In this document: piece by piece, positions 24,607 to 37,200 of the stretch
How the letters are laid out: the number at the start of each line of letters is the position of its first letter
Position numbering within the stretch: the stretch's first letter is position 1
Origin: Anthopleura xanthogrammica
Taxonomy: Eukaryota; Cnidaria; Anthozoa; Actiniaria; Actiniidae
Assembly (NCBI GenBank): GCA_964019055.1
Contig: OZ025213.1
Span: 12,248,202-12,312,201 of the forward strand
Length of the DNA stretch: 64,000 nt
Reading direction: 5' to 3'
The notes under the pieces: generated by a model
What the model was told of the DNA's origin: nothing
The model's input: only the letters and a program-made list of their open reading frames with translations
Database searches by the model: none
Translations under genes and position numbers: made by a program

Positions 24607-27038
24607 ATGAGGGCTTTCTGTGCTGTTGTTGTTTTTGTGTGTGGTCTTGTGTGTTCCAATGCAGGTGAGTTAGTCTTTCGATTTCGTATTTTTGTCTTAT
24701 TTTTAAGCAAACTACTCGAGAGTAACGAGACTATTTAATGTCAAAAACTGGCTTAGAAGCAATCTATGTTTTTTACTATTTGCATTTTACCCTTTTGCTT
24801 TCATCTCTTACTCGATATGAAGTAATGAAATTGATATTTCCAAGAAATTTCAAGTTTAAATTGGAAATTATAATTGAGGTGATAAGATGTAAAATTTATG
24901 CAAAGTATTAGGAAAAGAACGAAGAACAGAAAAAGGGAAAAAAGAAGGGAAACAAAATGTCAACCGTTTTGTACTCGGAACAAAATGGATTAAGTAAGGT
25001 TTAATGAAGCCTGAAAAATTAGGAGAAAAGTAGAAATCACTTTCGGTGAAATGGTTCAGTGAACCAAATGACTGAATGAGACTGTTCATTGAATACTTAA
25101 TCATTTCCACTTGACTTCAAGATTGATATTTGGTAATTGTATTTTTACAGCTCCTATAAATGAACAGGGTCAGTCACGAAATTTCATCCCTAATCGATTT
25201 GACATTAAAGGAAGTAAGTTGATGGAATTTATGTTAGTGATACTGTTATTTCAAATTTCCCTTGGAATGTAAACATTAGCGTTAAATGCAAAGGGTAATA
25301 AGTTCAAGGTTTCAAGCTTACGGTTTCAAGCTGAGAAACATTTTAAAATTAGTGTTTCACTCGGATGTATGTTTTTATGACTTCTTTAAAAGTAGGAATT
25401 AAAATTATTAGCATACTGGACGAATAACAAATCCAGCATTCTAATTGGCTACGCTTACTATAGAGAAAATAGACAAAACGGTCAGCGGTACGTTGTCAGA
25501 CGTTTTACCTAGGTTTTGAGGAAATTTCAGCGGATTCGGTCCATTTCTATGAGCCTAACAGCTCGACAATTTTTGCAGTTGTATAACTTATAAACTGCGA
25601 AAAAAAAATATTTGCAATAGACCATTTCGAAGTTAGCTTAAGACTTCTTTTTGGTGATCCTTTCAGGCGTCAACTCGCTGACCAAAAAGCCGAAGGGCTC
25701 AAACATTTTTATACCCAATCTTTTGTTGTTTCTTTTAACAATAAATAAGTCGGATAATTCATAATTCGATTCTTATTTTTTGTAGCTTTGATAAATAATG
25801 ATGGTACCTTTACAAGACAGGAAATCCAAGGTGAGTGGGTTTTGGTCCCCCTTCATAGGCTCTTGATACTTCTTTTCTTTGGAATTACAAATTTCTTATC
25901 AATTTGTTTTTGGTATTTTTTTAAAGAACCACAGCAATCCATGTTCAATCAGCTCGGTGGAGGACAGGCATCAAATCTAGCCTATCAACAACAGCCAAGT
26001 TTCCAAGGTCAGCAGCCATTTCAAGATTACCAGGAACCGCAGGCCAACTTTATGGGTGAACAGAACGATCAGAACGCTTATTTAAACTCTCAGCTAGCAC
26101 CCGAACAAAACACGCAGGGATATGTCAACAGCCCGCCACAGAATGATGACTTGGGCGGCCAACAGGGTGAAGGACAGATGTTCAACGATATGACACAGGG
26201 ATACCAACCTAACTATAATGATCAGGAACCACCACAGGTCGAGTTCCAGGGTGGACAATCGTTCTATAGCGACCAGCAACCACAAGAAGAACAACAACAG
26301 ATAAAAGACATTCGACCAAAACCACATGACGACATCAAAGCATCTGACCGTGATACCATAGTGAGAACAAAATATGTTTAATGGCCTTTCTGAAGGTTGC
26401 GCGGAAAACTGGAAACGAGTGGGATGCAATTTTTTAAATGTGGCCAAAATATAAGCAAACTCTCTTGAAAAACAGACAAAAAAAAGTAAACGAAAGTGAC
26501 ACATGCGACTCTATACACTAAACGCGCGTCGTCTGACAAAGAACGCGTGAGCAGTTTTCCGCGCAACCTCGGAAAGGCCCATACCATCTAGAAGTATTTT
26601 CCTACCATTCATATCTTCCTGAAATAGTATATAAACTGTCAGAGCTAACTTAGATCTAGAAGAAGGGGATGGAATTGGGAGAGGAAGGGAAAATCTTTGG
26701 TCCCCTAGATTCGACCAATTTTAAAAATACTTTGAAAGTGTGGCCAAAGATATCTCAGTACTTTCTCTAGGGAAACGCGAGGTATTGCAGCTTGTCTTGC
26801 TCGGTGTGGATGCAACTTTTAAAAATCTAGATTATCCAAATGTTAATTACACACACAGATTTGATAACAAGATGTTTGCGTTCTTTATCTTTACCAGGCA
26901 AAGAACAAAGAAAAGGCCAGGGAAAAGATTCTTGGCGCGACAAAGAAGTTCAAAATCCCAAAGAATCTTTCGCCTAAGGACATGGAAGGAATGATAGGAT
27001 ACTCCAAACAAGTTTATCTTCGGGGTGGCCACAACTAA
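24607..27038 (+). CDS. Secreted Gln/Asn-rich protein, unrecognised family
   Basis: Model: 24607-24664, 25151-25213, 25786-25830, 25927-26360, 26898-27038; 246 residues with all phases in agreement. It starts with a clear signal peptide (MRAFCAVVVFVCGLVCSNA, cleavage near residue 19-21). A short linker follows, then about 145 residues of low complexity rich in Gln, Asn, Tyr, Pro and Gly (PSFQGQQPFQDYQEP, NYNDQEPPQVEFQGGQSFY). The C terminus is basic (AKNKEKAREKILGATKKFKIP) and ends YLRGGHN. No cysteines remain in the mature part and no known domain is seen. If the fourth intron is retained, the frame ends eight codons later at 26381. It could be an extracellular-matrix, mucus or skeletal-matrix protein, but that is only inference from secretion and composition. 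Polyadenylation signal AATAAA at 27499. Confidence 0.75.
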
Positions 27039-27189
27039 ACCCCGAGGCACTACCATATAAGGAAAACTCCAACTTGACAATCGATACAAGCAACAGTCTG
27101 TGTATGGACTACATTAAGCCGTGACATTCTACGCCGCACAGGGGTGGTGTGGTGTTCAGTTTGTCTAGAGAACCATTCCCTAATAGCGC

Positions 27190-27362
27190 TAACACATGCT
27201 AATATGCTGCAACAATGTTTTCTTGCCTTGTTGTTTCTAATTCATGGAAAACTATGGTTTTTCGACTGATATTCAAGTGATCTTTTTCCCCCCTGTAAAC
27301 TAACCTTTTTTTTACAATGTTTGTCCGCACTTCGATCCCACAATGCTTTGCAATATCTATTT
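27190..27362 (+). repeat. Interspersed repeat, family C copy 1
   Basis: About 170 bp nearly identical to 46222-46386. Shared blocks include ACACATGCTAATATGCTGC, AATTCATGGAAAACTATGG and GATCCCACAATGCTTTGC. It sits in the 3' UTR of the secreted-protein gene. Confidence 0.85.
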
Positions 27363-27498
27363 AAGACAACGAACTACTCTTCAAATACAGTTTTTTTGAT
27401 TGCTGGGATATTTTATATCGAACATTATGCTAGCAAAATATAGTTCATTTTGCAATAACGAGAAATGTAATTAAATATAGAATTATTGTATTCTAACA

Positions 27499-27504
27499 AA
27501 TAAA
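27499..27504 (+). promoter_or_regulatory. Polyadenylation signal of the secreted-protein gene
   Basis: Canonical AATAAA 461 bp after the stop codon at 27038, in AT-rich context. It is the first canonical hexamer seen downstream. Confidence 0.5.
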
Positions 27505-27908
27505 ATATAAAAGTTACTACAGAAAGATTTAACTCGCTGTTACCGAAACAATTTTCGGCAACAGGCCGAATGATTTACCATTAGGCATTTGCTGTTTTTT
27601 TCCCGCATAGACTCGTGGGATTGAATTTAGAGAGGCAAGATGGCGGAACGTTTCGTTTAACGTTTCGTTTAATGACTACGATACCAGCGAAACAAAATTA
27701 TTCTAATATCCAGTGTCTTAGAATACTATAGAATACTTCTTAATGATGTCTACCTATCTCATGCATTGGTTACATGAAACTAATCTAACTTTATGTCATG
27801 GCAACGGCTTGTACTGACAGCTCAACTGATTAACCGAGGGATGACGATAAAAATATATTTACAGAGGACGTATACAATATTAAAGTAATTTTCATACGGT
27901 AAAGAGAA

Positions 27909-28040
27909 TCCTTAATGCTTTCTTCTCTCAACCAATCAGAATCAGGAATGCATACGCACAAATGCCAATCACAATTCCTTAATGGTTTCTTCTCTCAACC
28001 AATCAAAATCAAGAATGGGTATGCACAAAAGCCAATGACA
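27909..28040. repeat. Tandem duplication, period about 67 bp
   Basis: Two copies of a unit with CCTTAATG, TTTCTTCTCTCAACCAATCA and GCACAAA.GCCAAT. Each unit contains CCAAT boxes. It lies between the convergent secreted-protein gene and AOPEP. Confidence 0.8.
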
Positions 28041-28240
28041 AATGCTTCAAGAATCAAGATTGCGGTTTGATAGCTACAAATTAATTTTTCATTAATGCTT
28101 GAAAAGTAGAAAATATATCTTGAACACTTCCTTAATGCCTCTATCGGCTTCCTTCATCCTTGATGTTGTTCTTAAATATACGATAATTAAATATTCCTAG
28201 GATGTTGAAGTGGAAAATCTGCCTACCTTCCTAGAGGAAA

Positions 28241-31200
28241 TTACTCGACACCTTCCAACATGTCTGAGACAGTCTTGTACGTGCAGCGATCCATTTCGTC
28301 ACCAATCTCCGCGAAGATCTCCTCGGCCATTAGTCTTTGCTTTCCTTGTCCGGAAATGATGAGTTCGCCGAACAAATATATCCCCATACCCTAAATTATG
28401 AAGAGGAAATAGAATTACAAAAATGAACATTGAGTAGGCCGTATTTATACGATACCGGACGAATTCTCAAACTGGACAAAAACTTAACCACCCAAATTTG
28501 CACAGCTTGGCGTTTGAATGTATGTCCGGATAGCACAGTTCAATATAAACGGAACGCCTAGACGTACAATGTTTTGAACGGTTCAAAATTTGTCCGGTAC
28601 CGTGTAAGGTCAGCCTGACAGAGGTTTGTCATCATTCATAAGGGTATTGCGCATGCGTTAAACTGTACCTGGTCTTCGATCAGGAAGTGCTTGACATCCT
28701 TAAGACCGGGAACAAACCTTAAAACAGAGAGAAGAAGAAAAGATAAATAATAATAGGTGGTATGCACTCAAAGGTCACATGGTTATTTCCCGCCATTTCG
28801 TAAGTAGTCCCGACTTTTCAAAATTTATTTGACTTAATATTCCCACGCAACTCTGAATTTTGCAAATCAGTCTGTTGTCGTTTGGCAAAGCTACACTGAT
28901 TTTCCAATGGCGGGAAAAGATCACGAGACAATAACGACAATTTTTAACGATAATCACGACACAGACGAAAATAAATACAATGAAAAGAATAGAATTTTTG
29001 ATTTAACATACTTATGCTTGACTACGAGTTCACACCAGCGATGACGAATCTAAGAACAGAAAGAAAGAAAAAAATTACAAAAAAACAAAAACTGAATTGC
29101 ATGGTCGGAGTAAACAGTTTTCAATTATTAATACAATCGATATCAAATCGTTGGTACATCATTTTCAAATCGATACAGTATCGTTAATACCTCGGCATTG
29201 TGGGTCTCGAACTGATAGCTCTTATTCAACTGTCTCAGTGTTGTTTGAAGTAGACTCTCGCGCTCCAAGAGCTTCTCGAGCATCAAGACAATCTGTTCTG
29301 AAGTTTCCTGTTGAAACCAATCGATAAGATTCAACATTCAATAAGAATGAAGAAAATGCAAATAATTAATGAATAAGGGTGGAAGGACTGGGAATAGAAG
29401 CAAGTAGCTCTGTTCTCACGCGGCGGCCATCTTGGATTCAAAGTGAGGCCAACAACGCCTAGAAAACGAACTTGCCATCTAAAAGGCATAGCGAGACGAT
29501 AAAGAAAGAGAGAGAGGTTACGAATATCAAAGTAAGTAATTGCTAAATAAGGCAAAATAATATTTATTATCATATGACCGTATTTCACTGTACGCGTGAT
29601 TCTAAAAAAAACCTTTGGGGAAAATGTCGTCAGCAAACAAAGTACGCTTTTCCGAAAAGTGTAATAATTTCCCGTTCGGACTCGCCGTTCGGACTCGCTG
29701 CCGTCAATCATGTAAAAACTACGCATTTTGATTCGCATTTATTAAAAACGCTTTGAAATCGATTTTTTATATGTGGTCATATGATAAAATGCTTATTGAC
29801 TGAGTTAAGGTCGGTCCGAACGGGAAAATATTTGGCTCGAGGTCCTTGGCACGGAACTCGCTGCGCTCGTTCCGTACTTCAGGACCTCGAGCCAAATATT
29901 TTCCCGTTCGGACCTCCCACTCAGTCAATAAGTACATAGTATTGCGCAAGTGAATTATATTTAATAGATTATTGGATATATTTATCACATACCAGTTGAA
30001 AGTTTTCTGGCTCTTTGCGGTGTCTTGCATTCTTAGTCCTGTTTCTCTTGTTCGTCGTATCTTGTCGACGCCAAAACTCAAACTACAAAATAAAAGGAGA
30101 AAAACTTTCAGAAAACTTCTACATTCGGAGAAGATCTAATAATAATCTGGTCAAGGCAAAAAATATGTAATGACAATAGATAAATACCTCTTCCAAAGCT
30201 TGGTTGACGAGCACATTTTCTTTGCTCGCGAACGACTTTCGTCTGAGACACTAGAGGTAAATAAGAAAACATGGCGGTGATATACTTATTAGTTACTCAC
30301 TGGAAGTTAGTCACTGGAAAAGCTACAAAGCTAAGACCAACAAGGATTATGGGTAAATAACTTCACGTTTCAACTGCTTGATAACTATTGATGATTTTGA
30401 GATCTTTTACCAGCTACAGTTTCACTTTAAGTTCTAGTTTGAGGATGCCCACAAGAGGTGGAACTGTAATTGATAAAAGATCTCTGTAGGATATTTTTGG
30501 GGGAGAAGTGGGTTGGGTGAGTTTCCCAGTATTGATGAGTGACGTCAAACAGTAAGATGGGTCGTACCTTTGGTATTCCTGGTCGTTCTAGCCATTCTTC
30601 CATAATACTTTCTACAGTTCTATTGCAAATAATACAATTGGTATCCATAAGATCATAAATATATGAGCAATGCAATGATGGGGAAAAGAATGACAGAAAA
30701 ACAAATGAGATAAGAGAATGATAGTGGATGAATGAAAAAAAATATTGAAATTAATTATGTCAAGAGGTATATTTGGCTAAATTAATAAACCCTTGAGCTT
30801 AGGCATAACGTTTTCCCATTTCAGACCACATGTCATCCCCCAAAGTATCATATCTTTGTTTAACAGTTGTGCACGAGAAGACACATGAATATGGATGCAA
30901 CTCAAACAAAGAATCATATTCACAAGAGAATCACACATGGTCTGTAATGGGAAAACACATGAAGTTATATACTTACTGGGAGAGCATTGTTGGAAACTTT
31001 AATACAAAAAACTCAAAGAAGTCCTGCAAAATGAAAAGGATTGATATTCTAGGTCATTCAATAGAGTCGAGCTTTAGAAACTCTGTGCTATAAAGAATTA
31101 CTAAGTAAAACTTTCGACTCAACATGAACCTTGATCACTAAGTGACAAGATGTTAAATGTCAAGCCTTCTTGCAATCATGCGCCTTAGGAGCACGTGAGA

Positions 31201-34200
31201 GCAAGAGGTTGTCCCACACGTGGGGGAGCTGGTGCTGCAGTTAGGAGTGTAATGTAATAGTAGAGAAACTAAATACAAGTAACAGATTACAAGTATAGCA
31301 GCTACTTACCTCAGAGTTGACCAGTTGTCCTTGGTAATGCTGTACGTATTCATAAAGAAATCGCTCAAACTTTTCTCGTCCTACCATGTTTGCCAGATGG
31401 TGAAGAAGAAAGTACCCCTGTCAAGTGATGTGAAGTACTTGTTATTATTGCCATGATATACTATCTCTTATCACATGGATTGATGTTATTGTTTTCATGG
31501 CCGATAAAAGTATCAACACCCTTCTCCACAACTATGACAAGCAAAAATTGTTTTTTGGGGGGAGGGGAGGGGGAGGTCCTAGGTGTGCACCCTGGAAAAT
31601 ACAACATTCATGGATAGAAATAGGATAGAAATCTTTGCATACCTTAAGGTAGTGAACTTGAGTCCATTTTTTGGAGCACTTGTACTGGATGATGCTAGAG
31701 GGCTTGGGTTGGTCATCAGGGTTGCTGCTAGTAGGTTCTTCTGCCATTTCAACTGAAAGGATAAGATATTTATTATTATTATTATTAAGGATTATTAACA
31801 ATTATTAGTCTTTAAAATATAGATGTCTTATACTGACCGACATTGAACTTGGTCTTCTTTGGCCTAAAAACATAAAAAGGCATATTAATGAATCAGAATT
31901 TATTAACGATAATATAAGAACATTGTCAACTCCAAAAACCAGCCATTATTTCCTTGAAATCAACTCACCTTAAACACTGCATGTTTTTATCAGTTTCTCT
32001 CATCTCTGAAGACAGGGTGCGATATCTTAAGATCTGACGTATCTCACAGTATTGTTGATCTTGATACTCGAGCCACTGATATCAGAAAAGTTAGACAAGA
32101 TTAATTTACATAATGATGATGTGGATGATGAAAATATATGATGATGATACATGATGATGATACATGACGATGATACATGATGATGATACATGATGATGAT
32201 ACATGATGATACATGATGATGATACATGATGATGATACATGATGATGATACATGATGATACATGATGATGATACATGATGATGATACATGATGATGATAC
32301 ATGATGATGATACATGATGATGATACATGATGATTATAAATTATAATTATTTGTTTATAATTATAATTATAAACAAATCCTACCTTTTCTCCCTTGGATT
32401 GTATGGTATCTTCCATATAGGTAGCGAACCCCTCAGATAGCCATTCCTCTGTCCAGTCCTTGGCTCCTATTAACAGTCCAAACCATGCATGAGAGACCTC
32501 ATGTGCTACACGTAGTCTCAGGCTGCTATTACTGGCCAAAATTGACTGAGATAAAAACGCTAGATTTGGACTGAAAATAAACGAACAACCATTTACATTT
32601 CAAAATAACAACATTAAATCATTACTATTAGAAATAATTTGAGATTTGATTTGGTGTGGTGTGGTGTGGTATGGTGTGATGTGGCGTAATATGATGTGGT
32701 GTGGTGTGGTGTGGTATGGTGTGGTGTGGTATGGTGTGATGTGGTGTGGCGTAATATGATGTGGTGTGGTGTGGTATGGTGTGATGTGGTGTGGCGTAAT
32801 ATGATGTGGTGTGGTGTGGTGTGGTGTGGTGTGGTGTGGTGTGGTGTGGTGTGGTATGGTGTGATGTGGTGTGGCGTAATATGATGTGGTGTGGTGTGGT
32901 ATGGTGTGATGTGGTGTGGCGTAATATGATGTGGTGTGGTGTGGTGTGGTGTGATGTGGTGTGGCGTAATATGATGTGGTGTGATGTGGTGTGGTGTGGT
33001 GTGGTGTGGTATGGTGTGATGTGGCGTAATGTGGTGTGGTGTGGTGTGGTGTGGTGCGGTGTGGTGTGGTGTGGTGTGGTGTGGTGTGGTGTGATGTGAT
33101 GTGTTGTGAAGTGATTTGACATAACAAAGTGTAATATAACATGGTGTTGTCTAGTCAGTGTAGAGTGTTGTGGATTATTGTGGCATGAAGCATGGTACAG
33201 TGTTATTTGAAATGGCATTTAGGGATGGTGGGTTTGGCTGATTCAGCAAAGTGTTGCGTATTATGTTGTGTTGCTGTCATGCTATGAAGTTGTTCAAAAA
33301 CTATAGATGTTTCATGCTTATATTTCCCATACCTCTTCAGCCCCATGCAAGCAAAGCATCTTGGAAGAATAAGCAGATCGAGTCTATCAAAAGGATATGG
33401 ACCAAGAAGCTCACAGGCTGCCTCAACGTATGTATGAATGTGATGTAACAACTGGTCAGCAGCCTTATCTATCAGGCTAGGTGCAGCCACTATCCTACAA
33501 GGTATCTGACGGGTTGAACCATCTTGAGTGGGGACTGTAGCTATTGGTCCTTCACGGTATGGTAACCAGCCAACCGCAAGTGCAAGTGTTGAACATGGAA
33601 GAGCAATGTCCATCTCGAAGTAGTGAGTCACTAGCAAAGTAGGTGAGGATTTTATTTTTATTATTTATTCATTGATTGATTCATTCATTCGTTCGTTCGT
33701 TCGTTCGTTCGTTCGTTCGTTCGTTCGTTCGTTCGTTCGTTCGTTCGTTCGTTCGTTCGTTCGTTCGTTCGTTCGTTCGTTCGTTCGTTCGTTCGTTCGT
33801 TCGTTCGTTCGTTCGTTCGTTCGTTCGTTCGTTCGTTCGTTCGTTCGTTCGTTCGTTCGTTCGTTCGTTCGTTCGTTCGTTCGTTCGTTCGTTCGTTCGT
33901 TCGTTCGTTCGTTCGTTCGTTCGTTCGTTCGTTCGTTCGTTCGTTCGTTCGTTCGTTCGTTCGTTCGTTCGTTCGTTCGTTCGTTCGTTCGTTCGTTCGT
34001 TCGTTCGTTCGTTCGTTCGTTCGTTCGTTCGTTATCCCCCATATCTCCAGTACATCCTTGAACTTATTCTAAAGTAATTTTATAAACAGCGAGAAACAAG
34101 GTAATTAACCTTAGGGACAAGGTCAAAACAATTGTCCAAAATAGGGACCCGATTTTTTTGGTTTAGGTGGTGGGTACCGGTAAATACCCCCTCCCCCCTC

Positions 34201-37200
34201 AGAGACCTGTTGAAATGCTCGATACTTGGTGTTCATAGTGACTATTTCTATCCACAAATACGTTGTTTAGAATACATGCAAACAGACAGTATATTCACTT
34301 CTACGATTTGACTTTTAGTTCTGGAGATATTTGTGTACAAAATTTAGGATTTCACTTCCAGAGGTGGTGGGTACCGGGTAACACCACCCCTCCCCTCCAA
34401 ATCGGGTCACGTAAAATGACAATTATTTTGACTTCGTTCCTTACCTAATTCAGAATCCCTTGAAGAGCTATCATCATCTACAGTCACTGGACAACCACTC
34501 ATGTATGCCTTGCAGCCTCGAGGCACGTGAATGGCTGCTTGCCACGTTGACATGGCAACAGGAGGCTCCTGGCATGGCATGAGTGAGCGATTGTTGATGT
34601 AAGCACCGGGTGAGAAGACACAAGGCCTGAGGAAAAGTATTCAACAAGAAAATGTATCAAATTAGTGGTTCTCTTTAAGAGACCCTTACAACTTAGCTTG
34701 GCATAGACCCTCTTCAAGCCAGTTGACCACACCCTTCAATAGCCCTTGTGTTTAAACCTCAATTAATCTCAAGATTTGGTTACCAAGACAACCAAGGATC
34801 TGATTCGTGGTTAGTACTAAAATAGCATTTAAAAAATTCCTCTCATTTCAGTTGACCTGCAGAAGAAAGTCCTAACTGAGGTCAACCAATCAGATTCAAG
34901 AATTCAAACAAGAAATATTTACAGATAGTTTGAAGACAACCCTCTTGGATGACAGGTAAATATCTCAGGAAAGTAAACTCATTGTATGAAAACCGTTTTG
35001 TTCCTGCCATACAACAAAGCTGCCATCAAAAAATCTCAAGCTCAAAATTTGCAGGCTTTTTTACATACTTTCCGTCCTGGTCACGTGTCCACATGAGCGA
35101 CTGTCCCTCAGGAGAGGTGTGGTACTTGATACACACACATCTTGGCCAAGCCTTGCCTGTTGCTCCTTCTTTCCATACTTTAATACACCAGCCATAAACA
35201 GAGTATGTCAAACCTTTGTATGGAAGAGGATCTGAGGACTTCGCACCCAGCATTTCCAGGAAACCAGGTAATGTGGGGTCCTGCTTTGAGTTCTCACTGC
35301 CTGATGTTACATTGTCAGAAGAACTACTAATGCCAACATCTTCAGATAACCCAGAATTATCCTTTGAAGATTCGGGACTGATTCGAGAGGACTCGGGATT
35401 TAACCGAGAGCATTCGGGAACGTTTAGGGTAGATTCGGGACTGTTTCGTTGAGATTTGCAATTGGTTTGATTTGACTCGGAAGTGATTCGGGATGATTCG
35501 GAGTCGATTCGGGAGGAATCGCTATTGATTCCCGTAGATTCGCCAGGTTCACTTTGTGTTGATCCAATTCCATAATTCTTTTGTAACCTTTGAAATAACG
35601 ATAGTTCTGAGCCTTCAGAAGATGAGAGAACATCTTTCTTATCATTCGAGTTTGTATTTTCAGCAACGGATGAAATGCCTTCACTTTTCAAGACATCGTT
35701 TTTATTTACAGCGCTTGGTGATCCAGAATTTCCAGGAGACTTTCTCCAAAAGAATGGTACCTTAAAATTCTCAGGTAAAAAGACCTCGGAAACAGATTCA
35801 ACATTGACAAGTGTGCTGTCTAAGCAAAGCTGAAATGCGTTTTTAGAGACCTCTTCACTCGCAGGTTCTAGAAACAACACTATACTGCCTTTCATGACCT
35901 TCTGTTCAAAGTCCACTGCTAGATCAAGAACATAGTGTGTAACATGTACCTCTTCCACATTTGCCATCAGTGGAACGTCTTGACCTTTCTCTTTTGGTAT
36001 TACTTTGGGACTTCCACTGGGTTGAGCATCTTCTGTCTCAGAAACACTGACAGGGCTTGCAGTAACGCTATAATCTTCATCTTCTTCAACCTCTGTTTCT
36101 TTTAGTTTATTATTAGAAAATATTTTTCTTTTTTTCGTTTTCTCTTGTTTTTCTGATAGTGTACTACTGGAGTTGTTCTGAGCTTGAAGTCGTTTGATTT
36201 TCGTAAGCAGACACTGTTTTTTGTAGGGATACTTTTTTTTGTCAAGAGGAGAGAAATTTGCTTGGGTTGATTTGGTATTGTCAACAGTATCCTCTCTATT
36301 TACGTTTTCTCCTGAGTTTTCTCTTTCACTGTGCATTTCTACATCCTTCTCTTCCTCATCGACCACAACAACCTCACAGCTACGAGGCGAATCATATGAA
36401 TTTACAACGGAAGCACTTCCAGTTTTCTCAAGTTTTCTGGGACTTTGGAGACGAATCTTGGATTCTTCGACTGCTGCAGATACTCTGTTTATAAGCGCAT
36501 CACCATCAATGCAATTTCTCAATTTCCTCCCCTCTTTGTCGAGAATTCCATCGTCTACTTCAGATGACCTTACCTTTCTGCGTAATTTTGGACTAGAAGC
36601 ACTATTACTGGAAATTGTATCAACATTTAAGTCCAGAGAATTAGATTTTTTTTCCCTATGCGGGGAAGCTTTGATTGATTTCGGAAAAGACTTTCCAACA
36701 CCTGAACACTTGTTTGTGCTTCTCATATTCGCTGCACAGATGTCAGCACTTTCAGACAAACAAGTTGAACTGCGAGGGAGCGTTTCGGGTTTATTTAACG
36801 ATGAAGGTGAAGAAGACAAGGATTCTTTTTCAAACGACTCATTTAAATTTCTAGAGCAAGTTGGCACATTTCGTGGTGGAGTTTCTGTTGTACTTGGAAT
36901 AATTTTCACATCAGGAGAAGAAGAATTCGTACAAGATCTTGAACTTCTGTTTAGAATAGCCATAGAATTAGCAAGTCTTTTAGCTGGAGATTCATCATTT
37001 TGTTCACTTTTTTCATACCCTCTGCTTCGCTTTTTTGGAGGCGATGACCTTCCTCCACTTCCACGTACTTCTTGAGCAACCCTCGTGATGGTCACTTCAT
37101 CTGACATCATTCTCTCCTGTTTTGGCGTCAACTCGATCGTACCTTCACTACTAGTAGACGTTCCAGAAGGGCTAGGAGTTGAGCTTAAACTTTGTTGTCC

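Noticed and set aside
32600..33218. His-Thr-Pro repeat frames (180-196 codons)
   Set aside because: Products of the GTGGT array in an AOPEP intron.
33665..34077. Thr-Asn-Glu-Arg and Arg-Ser-Phe-Val repeat frames
   Set aside because: Products of the TTCG array.
36239..37075. 278-codon plus-strand frame
   Set aside because: Antisense shadow of the Ser-rich AOPEP fusion exon; composition mirrors that exon and there is no independent signature.
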